From Clostridia bacterium (GTDB lineage: Bacteria > Bacillota > Clostridia > Christensenellales > Aristaeellaceae), in NCBI GenBank assembly GCA_017543905.1, contig JAFYFC010000045.1:1-64000 (forward strand): 64,000 bases of DNA, in the 5' to 3' direction. Positions 1 through 8,271 of the stretch are shown here, in pieces. The notes beneath the pieces were generated by a model. That model ran no database searches and was not told the DNA's origin. It worked only from the letters and a program-made list of their open reading frames with translations. The position numbers were made by a program, and so were the translations under genes. The first letter of the stretch is position 1. The number at the start of each line of letters is the position of its first letter.

Positions 1-381
1 GACGATGGAATTCCAGAACCTCTTGACAAGATGGAGCAAGGTGGGGGCGGTCTACCACCAAATTATGCCAACGGGGCGATTAGTCAGGCTCCATCTGCGG
101 TTGTCAATGAACAGTATGCTAAAGGTAATGAAGTACATCATATTGTTGAGCAATGCCAGCAGCAAAAGTCGGGATTTACAAAAGAGCAAATTCAGGCTGA
201 ATCTAATAAAGTTAAAATTCCATATGATTTACACAGAAAAATCAGCGGCTATTATTCATCAAAGTCAGAATCTTGTCCATCACTTAGAGTGAGGGATTAT
301 TTAGCTGGAAAATCATTTGAGACACAGTATGAATTTGGAATAAACATACTTAATGAAATACGAGGGATTATACATGAATAA
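1..381 (+). CDS. C-terminal part of a polymorphic toxin, HNH-like tip (5' end outside window)
   Basis: The frame is open from base 1, so this is only the last 126 residues of a longer protein. The first residues (DDGIPEPLDKMEQGGGG) read like a flexible linker, followed by a compact tip with NEVHHIVEQ, then SNKV.IPYDLHRKISGYYSSK. The HHI followed by an N..LH arrangement is the pattern of HNH/endonuclease VII-fold toxin domains found at the ends of Rhs and other polymorphic toxins. The next gene overlaps its stop codon and looks like an immunity protein, which supports a toxin role. The exact toxin family is not certain. Base composition is AT-rich compared with the housekeeping genes after 1.7 kb, consistent with an acquired cassette. 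Confidence 0.65.
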   Translation, partial: DDGIPEPLDKMEQGGGGLPPNYANGAISQAPSAVVNEQYAKGNEVHHIVEQCQQQKSGFTKEQIQAESNKVKIPYDLHRKISGYYSSKSESCPSLRVRDYLAGKSFETQYEFGINILNEIRGIIHE

Positions 382-730
382 AGATAAACTCATTGATACA
401 TTTATTCTTTACACCGTGGAACAGAGGGATGTCGATTACGGGGACCCCGCTTCCGTGAGGAAGTATAACAGCTTAATGACAAAAAAATCCAAGATAGCAA
501 AGCAGATAAATGATAAGTATCCGGAGCTTATCCCGGATTTTGCGACACTACTGCAGCATCCCGATTGGGATGTGAAGCTGGCCTGTGCAATCCGCATGCT
601 TGTGGATATCAGCTGTGAAGAAAACGATAAAGACTGTGCTGCAAATACCATAAAAGAATACATAAATACACATCATACGGCAGATACTATCTTGTGGCGT
701 ATGAGATTGAGGGATTTGGGGTTACTGTGA
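374..730 (+). CDS. DUF2019-like immunity protein
   Basis: This 118-residue, helix-rich cytoplasmic protein begins at the ATG overlapping the toxin stop (ATGAATAA), with GAGGG about 8 bases upstream. An earlier in-frame start at 353 has no ribosome site. The body (KYNSL....KIAKQINDKYPELIPDFATLLQHPDWDVKLACA..L) matches my memory of the DUF2019 family: a short HEAT-like repeat protein with a leading KYN segment, a pair of helices and a P-D-W/VKL turn. DUF2019 proteins are commonly encoded directly after polymorphic toxins. By position and overlap the likely role is neutralising the toxin encoded at 1-381. The family call is from pattern memory, not a search. Confidence 0.65.
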   Translation: MNKDKLIDTFILYTVEQRDVDYGDPASVRKYNSLMTKKSKIAKQINDKYPELIPDFATLLQHPDWDVKLACAIRMLVDISCEENDKDCAANTIKEYINTHHTADTILWRMRLRDLGLL

Positions 731-1104
731 GAGCCAAATATAATAAATCATCAAATCTCACCAGCCCATTTTGGTACGGAAATTTCCGGCCGCGTACTGG
801 CATACGTTTCAGAGCGAAGAGGAACAACAGCTATTCGACGTGGCAGAGGATAAACTTTGACACGTGCTGCAGCGGCTGGCACTGCGTTAGTGCTCAGATA
901 GCCGCACCGTACCTGTTCAACCAGATACAGGTAGGCGTGTTCTACGGCAGGAACGACAATACGGCGCTGTATACGCACATAAGCCTGTACAAGGAGCTGT
1001 ACGGAGAGAGCTACGGCTTTGACGGGAACGGGAATACCCTGTCGGTAAAGGAGCTTACGAGCCAGCAGAGCGCGGCGACGTATGACAGCTTCAACAATCC
1101 CTGA
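727..1104 (+). pseudogene. internal fragment of an Rhs/YD-repeat protein
   Basis: The reading frame is open through the immunity gene end but only becomes Rhs-like after about 727. The text contains a carbohydrate-binding-like stretch (GWHCVSAQ...IQVGVFYGRNDNTALYTHISLYKE) followed by the start of a YD repeat (GESYGFDGNGNTLSV, then ATYDSFNNP and a stop). In intact clostridial cell-surface Rhs proteins this segment sits in the middle of a protein of more than 1000 residues. There is no proper start and no downstream YD-repeat region, so this is a displaced or decayed shell fragment. It is probably left by recombination between Rhs loci, a usual by-product of toxin-tip exchange. Confidence 0.6.
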
Positions 1105-1219
1105 ATAATGATGACAAGTTTTAGTGAATAAGAAGTGAGTTATTATTGAGTCCACCCCAAATTTTGTGTAAACCTCCAAACTGGTGTATAATAAGAGCTT
1201 AACCGCTCAATAATCCGCA

Positions 1220-1410
1220 CTACCCCCGGCACAGACGCTGCACATCATCAGCCCACGGCAGCAGGTCGTGGGCGGCGGCTTTCGGGTCTTTGGCAAAGCG
1301 CTCCGGCAGGACGGTCAGCAGGTGGCTGATGTATTTTTCCGGATTCAGGCCGTTGGCCTTCGCCGTTTCCATGACGGCATAGGTGATCGCGCTGGCCTGT
1401 ACGCCCTTGG
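1220..1410 (-). mobile_element. IS66-family transposase remnant (C-terminal end)
   Basis: The minus strand reads AKGVQASAITYAVMETAKANG, continues with LNPEKYISHLLTVLPERF and ends LLPWADDVQRLCRG before a TAG stop. This is the typical last ~60 residues of IS66 transposase (TnpC), in which a SxxxTAKANGLxPxxYL segment and a LLPW end are usual. Homology stops abruptly near 1410 and nothing before it resembles the DDE domain, so most of the element has been deleted. No terminal inverted repeats were recognised. Confidence 0.75.
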
Positions 1411-1572
1411 CGCAGCAACAAACGGTCGTGTTACATGATGACTGAAATCAACCGCACATATCTTGTTTTGTGGGTCACAGACGGACATAAACGCACAAGA
1501 ATCCGTTGCTTTCCGAGTGGATCGATTTGAGCAAAATCGGGTGTAATCCGGGGGAATCCAGCTTGAAGGCAT

Positions 1573-1610
1573 AAAAAAGACCGGACTTGGCTTGACAAAT
1601 TCGGTCTTTA
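1573..1610 (-). terminator. intrinsic terminator behind the tRNA-Arg pseudogene
   Basis: On the minus strand an 8-bp stem, AAAGACCG with CGGTCTTT, encloses an 18-base loop and runs into a T tract (A tract 1573-1578 on the plus strand). It lies 6 bases after the 3' end of the decayed tRNA and is probably its original terminator. It may now stop transcripts leaving the rpe operon. Confidence 0.7.
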
Positions 1611-1615
1611 TTACC

Positions 1616-1678
1616 GCGTGCCTGGAGGGATTCGAACCCCGACCTTTTGGTTCGTAGGCAAACACTCTACAGAAACGC
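1616..1678 (-). pseudogene. decayed tRNA-Arg(ACG)
   Basis: The minus strand carries a recognisable 3' two-thirds of a tRNA-Arg: anticodon region TTTGCCTACGAACC, T arm GGTTCGAATC and 3' acceptor CAGGCACGC. The 5' part reads GCGTTTCTGTAGAGTG. A normal gene would have about 13 more bases of D arm between the two TAG triplets, and the acceptor has mismatches at positions 5 and 6. One anticodon-stem pair is lost as well (CC instead of GC). At 63 bases it is too short to fold as a working tRNA. It sits between the IS66/Rhs scar and the rpe operon, so it may mark an old integration or deletion end. Confidence 0.7.
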
Positions 1679-1708
1679 AGTATTCGACAGTTTTAACTCA
1701 AGCCACTT

Positions 1709-2362
1709 TTACGGCAGTAAGGCTTTCAGCTCACGTACAAAGCTTTGTTTGTCTTCAGCTTTGAAAAACGCACTGCCCGCAACCAGCATATCCGCGCCGG
1801 CCGATACGGCAGATTGAGCAGTTTGCGCGTTTATGCCGCCATCCACCTCGATTATGGGTGAAATACCTCTCTCCCTGCACATTTGCTTTACTTGCCGTAC
1901 TTTGTCCAGCGTAAAAGGAATCAGCTTCTGCCCGCCCTTGCCGGGTTCAACGGTCATTACGAGGATCAGGTCAGCGTCTTCGAGCACGTCGTCAAGCGAA
2001 TGTACGTCAGTGTACGGCTTTATCGAAACGCCCGCAAGGCAGCCTGCGGCGCGTATCGCTTTCAGCGTATGCTTAAGCCCGAAACCGCAGGCTTCCTGAT
2101 GCACGGTTATATAGCGCGCGCCCGCTTCGGCAAATTCCTCTATGTGACGTTCCGGGTGCACGATCATCAGGTGCGCGTCAGTGTCTATGGGCTTTTTTGA
2201 AAGCTGGGCGAGCAAGGCCTGACCGAAGGTTATAGCAGGCACGAATTCGCCGTCCATAACATCGTAATGCAGCGCGTCCGCGCCCGCGGAGATCATGTCG
2301 TCCGCTGCGGCGCCGAATTCCAGATAGTTTGCGGCTAAAAGCGACGGCGCAACCTTAATCAT
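1709..2362 (-). CDS. rpe: ribulose-phosphate 3-epimerase
   Basis: This 217-residue TIM barrel interconverts D-ribulose 5-phosphate and D-xylulose 5-phosphate in the pentose phosphate pathway. Family marks are visible in order: APSLLAANY at the start, LHYDVMDGEFVPAITFG (metal and catalytic Asp), DAHLMI, HQEA, VMTVEPGKGGQ and EVDGGIN.....GADMLVAGSAFF near the end. The loop normally reading NPAT is KPYT here. Its start overlaps the end of rsgA by 8 bases. It closes the conserved rsgA-rpe end of the housekeeping run, and the terminator at 1573-1610 is the first strong one downstream. Confidence 0.96.
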   Translation of the reverse strand: MIKVAPSLLAANYLEFGAAADDMISAGADALHYDVMDGEFVPAITFGQALLAQLSKKPIDTDAHLMIVHPERHIEEFAEAGARYITVHQEACGFGLKHTLKAIRAAGCLAGVSIKPYTDVHSLDDVLEDADLILVMTVEPGKGGQKLIPFTLDKVRQVKQMCRERGISPIIEVDGGINAQTAQSAVSAGADMLVAGSAFFKAEDKQSFVRELKALLP

Positions 2363-3233
2363 ATCTTTTATTCCACCTTTCCTTCATTTCAGCATACAAG
2401 AGCTTGTAACGTTCATAGCGGCCGACAGGGATGAGACCTGCGTTCAAGGCCTGCTTTACAGCGCAGCCGGGCTCGCTTATATGAACGCAGGGCGAAAAGC
2501 GGCAGCTTTCGGCATAAGGCGCAAATTCGGCGTAGTACTCCCCTATCTTTTCAGGCTCTGTGAGCTCGGATTCCAACAGGCTGAAGCCCGGCGTATCCAC
2601 TACTGCGCCGCCGCCGGGCAGCGGGATAAGGCTGCAGGCGCGCGTTGTGTGTTTGCCGCGTGAAATGCGTTCTGAAATATCGCCTACGTCAAGCTCGAAG
2701 CCGTACATTGAGTTTATAAGCGAGCTTTTGCCTGCGCCGCTCTGCCCCGCGAAGGCATGTACGCAGCCCTTAAGCGCGTCTTTAAGCATATGCGCACCTT
2801 CACCCGTAAACGCGCTTACCCTGTATACCGACGCTCCTGATTTACTGTATTCGTCAAGCAGCGCGCTTGCGTTTTCGCCGTCGTCGTCTGATTTCGTGAC
2901 GGCGATAAATATCCGTATCGAATTGGCTTTCGCGATGAGCATCAGCCTGTCGCACAGCAGAAGGTCCGCCTGCGGAACGGAAGCGGAAATCGCGACGACC
3001 AGAGCGTCTACGTTTGCAACAGGAGGACGAATAAATGAATTTTTTCGTTCCAGTATTCGCAAAAGCCAGCCATCGGAGTCGTTGTCGCCGGGTATAAATT
3101 CCACACCGTCCCCGACAAGCGGCTTCAGGCGTTCGTGCCTGATTTTAGACTGCGCGCGCAGCGTATACGTCGTGCCGTCTGAACCGAGCACATAATAAAA
3201 GCCGCCTATCCCCTTTAACAACGTACCCGTCAT
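2355..3233 (-). CDS. rsgA: ribosome small-subunit GTPase RsgA
   Basis: This 292-residue protein is a circularly permuted GTPase that assists late 30S maturation. An N-terminal OB fold is followed by GTPase motifs in the permuted order G4-G1-G3: TKSD at 113-116, GQSGAGKSS at 163-171 and DTPG at 213-216. A C-terminal zinc site follows (C244, C249, H251, C257), as expected for the family. It lies between prkC and rpe in the order usual for Firmicutes, where RsgA is a known target of the PASTA kinase. The gap to prkC is 10 bases, so co-expression is likely. Confidence 0.97.
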   Translation of the reverse strand: MTGTLLKGIGGFYYVLGSDGTTYTLRAQSKIRHERLKPLVGDGVEFIPGDNDSDGWLLRILERKNSFIRPPVANVDALVVAISASVPQADLLLCDRLMLIAKANSIRIFIAVTKSDDDGENASALLDEYSKSGASVYRVSAFTGEGAHMLKDALKGCVHAFAGQSGAGKSSLINSMYGFELDVGDISERISRGKHTTRACSLIPLPGGGAVVDTPGFSLLESELTEPEKIGEYYAEFAPYAESCRFSPCVHISEPGCAVKQALNAGLIPVGRYERYKLLYAEMKERWNKRYD

Positions 3234-3243
3234 CTGTCCACCG

Positions 3244-5046
3244 TCATTCGAAAATCTTGGTTTCGCTGATAGTCAGAACGCCGTCGAAATAAATATCTAC
3301 GGTGTGCTCTCCGCTTTCGGTATCTTCTATATCGAGGCTGATTATGTCGCCCGCTTCGACGTCTTTGTTGTATACTTCATTTTCGCTGCCGGAAGGACTT
3401 TTAACCACTATGCGCACGTTCATGCTAAGCGGCGCGCGCATGCTGTACGAAGCGTAATAAATATCCGGCAAATCCAAAGTGACGCATATAACTACATTAG
3501 TGCCCTTTACCACATCGGAATACGCGGGTATGCTCTGCATTATGACCGTGCCGGGTTTTTCGTCCATTGAATAGCCGTAGATCACTTCCGCCGTCAGGTT
3601 CAGCGCTTCGAGCGTGTCGATCGCGTTCTGCTCCGTCCTTCCTTCTAAAAACGGCATGGCTACGCGTTCGCTGTTGACGGTAAGTATTACCGATTCGCTG
3701 CTGCTTACAAGACCGGATTGAGGCGACTGCGCCAGAACAGTGTCGATTTCCTTCTCAGCATCCTGTCCGTACTGTATCGATACGGCAGGAAAGCCGTACT
3801 CTGCAAGCAGCTCGAGAGCGTTTACACGCGTCATGCCGACTGTGTCGGGAAGCATCACAGGCTGAGTGCCTTTGCTGACGGTTAGCGTTACGCTGCGCCC
3901 GCGCTTGCTGCGCGTATAGCCTTCGGGAAGCTGAGCCATTATCGTGCCTTCTGCGTAGACGGAGCTGTAATTCTCCTCAAGAGTGTACGTCATATCGGAA
4001 GAACGTATCGTTTCAGCGGCCTCTTCGCTGCTTTTGCCTATAACATACGGTACTTCCACGCCGTATAATATATCTGTCACCTTCACGAAGCCGTATATGA
4101 CTATCGAAAGCACTGTTATGCAAGACAGCGCGACCAGAACCGCGTTTATACCGTTTCTGAACGCATAGCTCATGAAGTGACCGTAAAAGCCGGATGGGCT
4201 GTTTACAAAGCCGCCGCGGGGCAGCTTTAATGCGCGTTTTAAATCCTTGGCCATCGCGGCGGCGGATTTATAGCGAAGCTGCGGCGTTTTTTCAAGCGCC
4301 TTCATTACAACTTCGTCGAGGCTTTTCGGTATGTCGCGGTAATACGTGCGCATGCTGCGCGGAAGCTCGCTGACTTGCTTAAGCGCAATAGCGACCGGGG
4401 TTTCGCCGTCAAACGGCACTGTTCCGGTAAGCATTTCGTACAGTACGATGCCCATGGAATACAGGTCGCTTTTTTCGTCGACAGGTTCAGCGTTCGCCTG
4501 CTCCGGAGAAACATAGTGCACGCTGCCCATAACGGAATTGGAATCCGAAAGAGTTTTCGTGCTCGCGTTTACAAGCCTTGCGATGCCGAAATCAGCAACT
4601 TTTATATTGTCGTCGTTGTCGACGAGTATATTCTGAGGCTTTATGTCCCTGTGGATAATATGATTGCGATGCGCATGATCGAGCGCGGCAAGGATTTTCA
4701 GAGCATACGTGACCGCACGTTCGCTCTTGAGACGGCCTTCTTTTTCAATGACCTGCTTGAGCGTGCGGCCCTCCACATACTCCATAACCAGATACGGTAC
4801 GTCGCCGTCGCTGCCAACCGAATACAGCTTGACTATATTCGGATGCTGCATCTGAGACGCGGCAAGCGCCTCGTGCCTGAAGCGGCGCACGAATTCCACG
4901 TTTTCCTGGAATTCGTCCTTCAGTACCTTGAGCGCGACTATACGGCCGTTTTTCTCGTCTCTGGCCTTGTATACAATGCTCATTCCGCCGGTACCGATAA
5001 TTCCGAGTATCCGGTAGCGTCCTGAGACGATATCGTTTGTCGTCAT
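3244..5046 (-). CDS. prkC: PASTA-domain Ser/Thr protein kinase
   Basis: This 600-residue membrane kinase senses cell-wall material and phosphorylates cytoplasmic proteins. The kinase domain spans about 11-270, with the glycine loop GTGGMSIVYKA (18-28), K40, HRDIKPQN (D134), DFG (152-154) and YVSPEQA in the activation segment. One membrane helix lies at about 300-322. Outside are three PASTA repeats from about 331, with the family phrases VPYVIGKS, LPDTVGMT and MPFLEGRT, then a C-terminal beta-rich tail of about 70 residues. It overlaps the phosphatase gene stp by 4 bases, the usual kinase-phosphatase pair that sets phosphorylation levels together. Confidence 0.97.
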   Translation of the reverse strand: MTTNDIVSGRYRILGIIGTGGMSIVYKARDEKNGRIVALKVLKDEFQENVEFVRRFRHEALAASQMQHPNIVKLYSVGSDGDVPYLVMEYVEGRTLKQVIEKEGRLKSERAVTYALKILAALDHAHRNHIIHRDIKPQNILVDNDDNIKVADFGIARLVNASTKTLSDSNSVMGSVHYVSPEQANAEPVDEKSDLYSMGIVLYEMLTGTVPFDGETPVAIALKQVSELPRSMRTYYRDIPKSLDEVVMKALEKTPQLRYKSAAAMAKDLKRALKLPRGGFVNSPSGFYGHFMSYAFRNGINAVLVALSCITVLSIVIYGFVKVTDILYGVEVPYVIGKSSEEAAETIRSSDMTYTLEENYSSVYAEGTIMAQLPEGYTRSKRGRSVTLTVSKGTQPVMLPDTVGMTRVNALELLAEYGFPAVSIQYGQDAEKEIDTVLAQSPQSGLVSSSESVILTVNSERVAMPFLEGRTEQNAIDTLEALNLTAEVIYGYSMDEKPGTVIMQSIPAYSDVVKGTNVVICVTLDLPDIYYASYSMRAPLSMNVRIVVKSPSGSENEVYNKDVEAGDIISLDIEDTESGEHTVDIYFDGVLTISETKIFE

Positions 5047-5759
5047 GCATTTCCCCCGGAAACAAGCACCGCTGTGATATTGTCAGAACCGCCGTTTGAA
5101 AGCGCGGCGTCTCTGAGGGCTTTCAGCTTCTCCATCGGAGACAATGAAGATATGAGCACCGCTTCAATTGCCTCGTCGGCGACAAAGCCGGTAAGGCCGT
5201 CGCTGCATAACAGCCATAAATCGTCTCCTTCCAGATCTGTTATAACGATATCGGCTTCGATTTCAGCTTGAGTGCCTACGCAGCGGGTAATTATGTTTCT
5301 TTTCGGATGCGTACGGGCTTGCTCGCGGGTGATAATGCCGCTTTTTACAAGCTCCTCGACGTAAGAATGATCGGTCGTCATCTGAGTAAGCGAAGCGTTT
5401 CGAAGCCTGTAAGCGCGGCTGTCTCCTACGTGCGCCAGAGCAGCCTGCTTTTCCAAAATGCACAGAGCCACGAGCGTCGTGCCCATTCCCCTTTGCTGAG
5501 GCTTCGTAAGCGCTGCATCATAAATGCGTCTGTTCGCTTCTGAAAATGCCGCGGACAGTTTTTCTCTTGAAGGCGTTTTAGTTTTGCGAAGCATTTCAGC
5601 GCATGCGCTGACAGCGATCATGCTCGCGACCTCGCCCGCCGCATGTCCACCCATTCCGTCCGCAAGCAGCGTAAAGCTTTCGCCTTTTGACGGCAGATAA
5701 TAATAATCCTCATTAAGCGGCCTGACCAGCCCCTTATCTGTTATCGCGTATGCTTTCAT
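5043..5759 (-). CDS. stp: PP2C-type Ser/Thr phosphatase
   Basis: This 238-residue metal-dependent phosphatase reverses the action of the neighbouring kinase. Family motifs appear in order: RPLNEDYYY (Asp18), LLADGMGGH (34-39), GTTLVALCI, AHVGDSRAYRLR, TTDHS, LCSDGLTGFV and GGSDNITAVLV, which supply the metal-binding aspartates. Length is typical. The start overlaps the rlmN stop by 4 bases and its own stop overlaps the prkC start by 4 bases, so the three are translationally coupled. Confidence 0.96.
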   Translation of the reverse strand: MKAYAITDKGLVRPLNEDYYYLPSKGESFTLLADGMGGHAAGEVASMIAVSACAEMLRKTKTPSREKLSAAFSEANRRIYDAALTKPQQRGMGTTLVALCILEKQAALAHVGDSRAYRLRNASLTQMTTDHSYVEELVKSGIITREQARTHPKRNIITRCVGTQAEIEADIVITDLEGDDLWLLCSDGLTGFVADEAIEAVLISSLSPMEKLKALRDAALSNGGSDNITAVLVSGGNA

Positions 5760-6823
5760 ACATCAGCCTCCTTCAGATAAGATCGCCTGAGCTGCCCGCA
5801 GGCGCCCTGTATATCGTCGCCCATCTCGCGCCGGCGCGTTGCTGAGATATGTCTTATTTCAAGGCGTTTTATAAACGCTTTTATCGTTTCTTCGTCAGGT
5901 CCTGACAAATCGCGTTCCTGAACAGAGTTCAGCGGAATTACGTTTACGTGGCACTGAAGTCCGCGAAGCCTTGAGGAAAGCTCGTCCGCATCTGCTTCGG
6001 AGCAGTTTACTCCTTTTACGAGCGCGTATTCGAATATGACGCGTCTTCCTGTTTTATCTATATAATATCGGCACGCTTTAAGCACTTCGTCGACAGTATA
6101 TGCGTTTGCGATCGGCATAAGCTGCTTACGTATCGCGTCATTCGGTGCATGCATGGAAATCGACAGCGTGACCGGAAGCTGCTCGTCAGCAAGGCTATAA
6201 AGCTTCGGAACTATCCCGCACGTCGAAAGCGAAATATTTCTAAGCGAAATATTCATACCCTCCGGCGCATTTACAAGCCGCAGAAAGCGGATGACCTCGT
6301 CGTAGTTGTCAAGCGGCTCGCCGCTGCCCATAAGGACGATGTTGTGTATATGCGCAGATTCGCCTTCGAGCTTTTGAATATGGCGGTTCACTGCAAGGAG
6401 CTGTCCGAGTATTTCTCCGGCAGTCAGATTTCTGACGCAGCCCTCGAGCGTCGACGCGCAGAATCTGCAGCCCATACGGCAGCCGACCTGTGTGGAAACG
6501 CACAGCGTATCGCCGTAATGATAGCGCATGCGCACGCCTTCGATTATATTTCCGTCTCTCAGAGTATACAGGTATTTCTCCGTTCCGTCAAGCTTCGAAA
6601 CGATACTTCGGGTAATCTCTACGCCGTGGACATAAGAAGCTTTTGCCAGCTTCTCCCTGAGAGATTTCGAGAGATTGGTCATCTCGTCGATCTGCGCGCC
6701 CTGCTTTATCCAGGCAGATATCTGCTTGCTTCTGAACGCGCTTTCGCCAAGCGACAGCACGAATTCCTTCAGTTCTTCGCTCGTAAGCCCCGCGAGCTCG
6801 ATTTTACCGTCTGTGTCGATCAT
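5756..6823 (-). CDS. rlmN: dual-specificity RNA methyltransferase RlmN
   Basis: This 355-residue radical-SAM enzyme makes C2-methyladenosine in 23S rRNA (A2503) and in some tRNAs. The cluster-binding CxxxCxxC motif is C115-C119-C122 within TQVGCRMGCRFCAST. The SAM-binding GSGEPL motif and the methyl-carrying cysteine C342 (in QGACGQL) are present, the marks separating RlmN from ordinary radical-SAM proteins. It overlaps rsmB by one base (TGATG) and stp by four, within the tightly packed fmt-rsmB-rlmN-stp string. Confidence 0.97.
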   Translation of the reverse strand: MIDTDGKIELAGLTSEELKEFVLSLGESAFRSKQISAWIKQGAQIDEMTNLSKSLREKLAKASYVHGVEITRSIVSKLDGTEKYLYTLRDGNIIEGVRMRYHYGDTLCVSTQVGCRMGCRFCASTLEGCVRNLTAGEILGQLLAVNRHIQKLEGESAHIHNIVLMGSGEPLDNYDEVIRFLRLVNAPEGMNISLRNISLSTCGIVPKLYSLADEQLPVTLSISMHAPNDAIRKQLMPIANAYTVDEVLKACRYYIDKTGRRVIFEYALVKGVNCSEADADELSSRLRGLQCHVNVIPLNSVQERDLSGPDEETIKAFIKRLEIRHISATRRREMGDDIQGACGQLRRSYLKEADV

Positions 6824-8271
6824 CAGAACACCCTGCGCATCCGCGCAATAAAGAAGCCCTCCGGCGCGTCACGTCCCTGAAGCAGTGTGATCTCGCCGTC
6901 ACGGCACAAGGGCCTGAGTATGGCAGGCAGATACTCCGTACCTGTCTCGCGCCTGAACTCCGGATGCTCCCTCAGGAAGCCTGATACTATATCTTCGTTC
7001 TCGGTAGGCAGTATCGTGCACGTCGAATACACAAGCAAGCCGCCGGCTTTTACGTATTCGCAGCATACGTTCAAAAGCTGCTTTTGCGTTTCGGTGATGG
7101 AATCGAGCTTTTCTTTTGTAAGCCTGTACCTTATTTCGGGCTTGTCGGCTGAAACTCCGAGTCCGGAGCAAGGCGCATCTATAAGAACCGCGTCTATTCC
7201 GCGCACAAAATCTTCTTTAATAACCGTTGCGTCCTTCACAGCGCAGCGCATGTTGTCAAGACCGAGACGCAAAGCGTTCGCTTTCATTAATGCGACCCTA
7301 TGCTCGTGAAGGTCCCATGCATGCACTCTGCCTGTGCTCGACATAAGCTCTGCGATTAATGCCGCTTTGCCTCCGGGCGCCGCGCAGGTGTCGAGCATAG
7401 TCATCCCGCGCTTTGGCTCGCACGCATATGCCGCAAGCATCGCGCTTTCTCCCTGCACAGAGAAATAACCGGCCTCATATTCCTTCTTAGAGGTTATTCC
7501 TCCGGCATGCTTTATCCTGTACGAATGCGGCGAGAGCCCCTTTTCCCATTCGATATTATTATCATTCAAAAAGCTTTCCGCGTCTGCGTCGGTCCATTTC
7601 ATTAAATTAGGTCTGAGCGTTTCGCTTTTTTCGCTGCCGCTTGTCGCGAGAATTTTTTCGGCTTCGTCTATCCCGTAAGCGTCGATAAGGCAATTCACGG
7701 TAAAGCTGCTCGCGGAATACTCGGTTTCAAGATACTTCGCCTTGTCGCCGATCTCGGAGGGCAGACGCAGATCATGCGCTTCCTTCGCCCGCAGCAGCGA
7801 CCTGAGCACGCCGTTCACAAAACCCACAGCCTCGTCTTTTTTATAAACCTTGGCTTGATTAACGGCTTCGTTTACAGCAGCGTGCGGCGGTATGCGGTCC
7901 ATATACAGAATCTGCGCGGCTGCGATATGCAGTATGCATTCAACGATTGGATCCGGCTTGAGCTTCACGAACGGCGCAAGAATATAATCTGTTTTGGAGC
8001 GTTTTTCAAGGCTGGTATAAAATATGCTTGAAGCGAGCCGTCTGTCCTCGTCAGACAGTCGCGCTGTGCGCAGCTGCCTGTCGAGAGAGAGATTGGAATA
8101 CGCGTCCATAAAGAATACATCGTACAGGCTTCTGAGCGCAGTCATACGCGCAGCGCTTACTGTCGGGATATCGGTGCGCTTGTCCGTTTCCGTCTTGGTT
8201 TTGCCCTGATGCGTTTTGCGGACGTCCTTTTTTATATTTTTATCGAGCTTATGCGTTTTCTGTTTATCCAT
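6823..8271 (-). CDS. rsmB: 16S rRNA (cytosine 967-C5)-methyltransferase RsmB
   Basis: This 482-residue enzyme has an N-terminal NusB-like RNA-binding domain (about 40-170) and a C-terminal SAM methyltransferase. The SAM motif DTCAAPGGK is at 294-302, and the catalytic cysteine pair is DAPCSG (C368) and YSTCT (C418). It methylates C5 of a helper cytidine in the 30S decoding region. The first ~38 residues are a lysine- and threonine-rich extension (KTHKLDKNIKKDVRKTHQG) not normally present, probably an added RNA contact or a start placed too early. The next Met is at residue 43, inside the NusB domain, so the long form seems real. It overlaps fmt by 8 bases. Confidence 0.95.
   Translation of the reverse strand: MDKQKTHKLDKNIKKDVRKTHQGKTKTETDKRTDIPTVSAARMTALRSLYDVFFMDAYSNLSLDRQLRTARLSDEDRRLASSIFYTSLEKRSKTDYILAPFVKLKPDPIVECILHIAAAQILYMDRIPPHAAVNEAVNQAKVYKKDEAVGFVNGVLRSLLRAKEAHDLRLPSEIGDKAKYLETEYSASSFTVNCLIDAYGIDEAEKILATSGSEKSETLRPNLMKWTDADAESFLNDNNIEWEKGLSPHSYRIKHAGGITSKKEYEAGYFSVQGESAMLAAYACEPKRGMTMLDTCAAPGGKAALIAELMSSTGRVHAWDLHEHRVALMKANALRLGLDNMRCAVKDATVIKEDFVRGIDAVLIDAPCSGLGVSADKPEIRYRLTKEKLDSITETQKQLLNVCCEYVKAGGLLVYSTCTILPTENEDIVSGFLREHPEFRRETGTEYLPAILRPLCRDGEITLLQGRDAPEGFFIARMRRVF

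Noticed and set aside
1151..1195. TTGTGT-17-TATAAT and a TTACACAAAATTTGGGG-like stretch that recalls an IS256-type end
   Set aside because: Only one end is seen and no transposase of that type; too short to support an element or a promoter with a target.
1345..1665. A 106-codon minus-strand frame
   Set aside because: It crosses the tRNA-Arg pseudogene, its terminator and the IS66 tail in a frame different from the transposase; no family resemblance.
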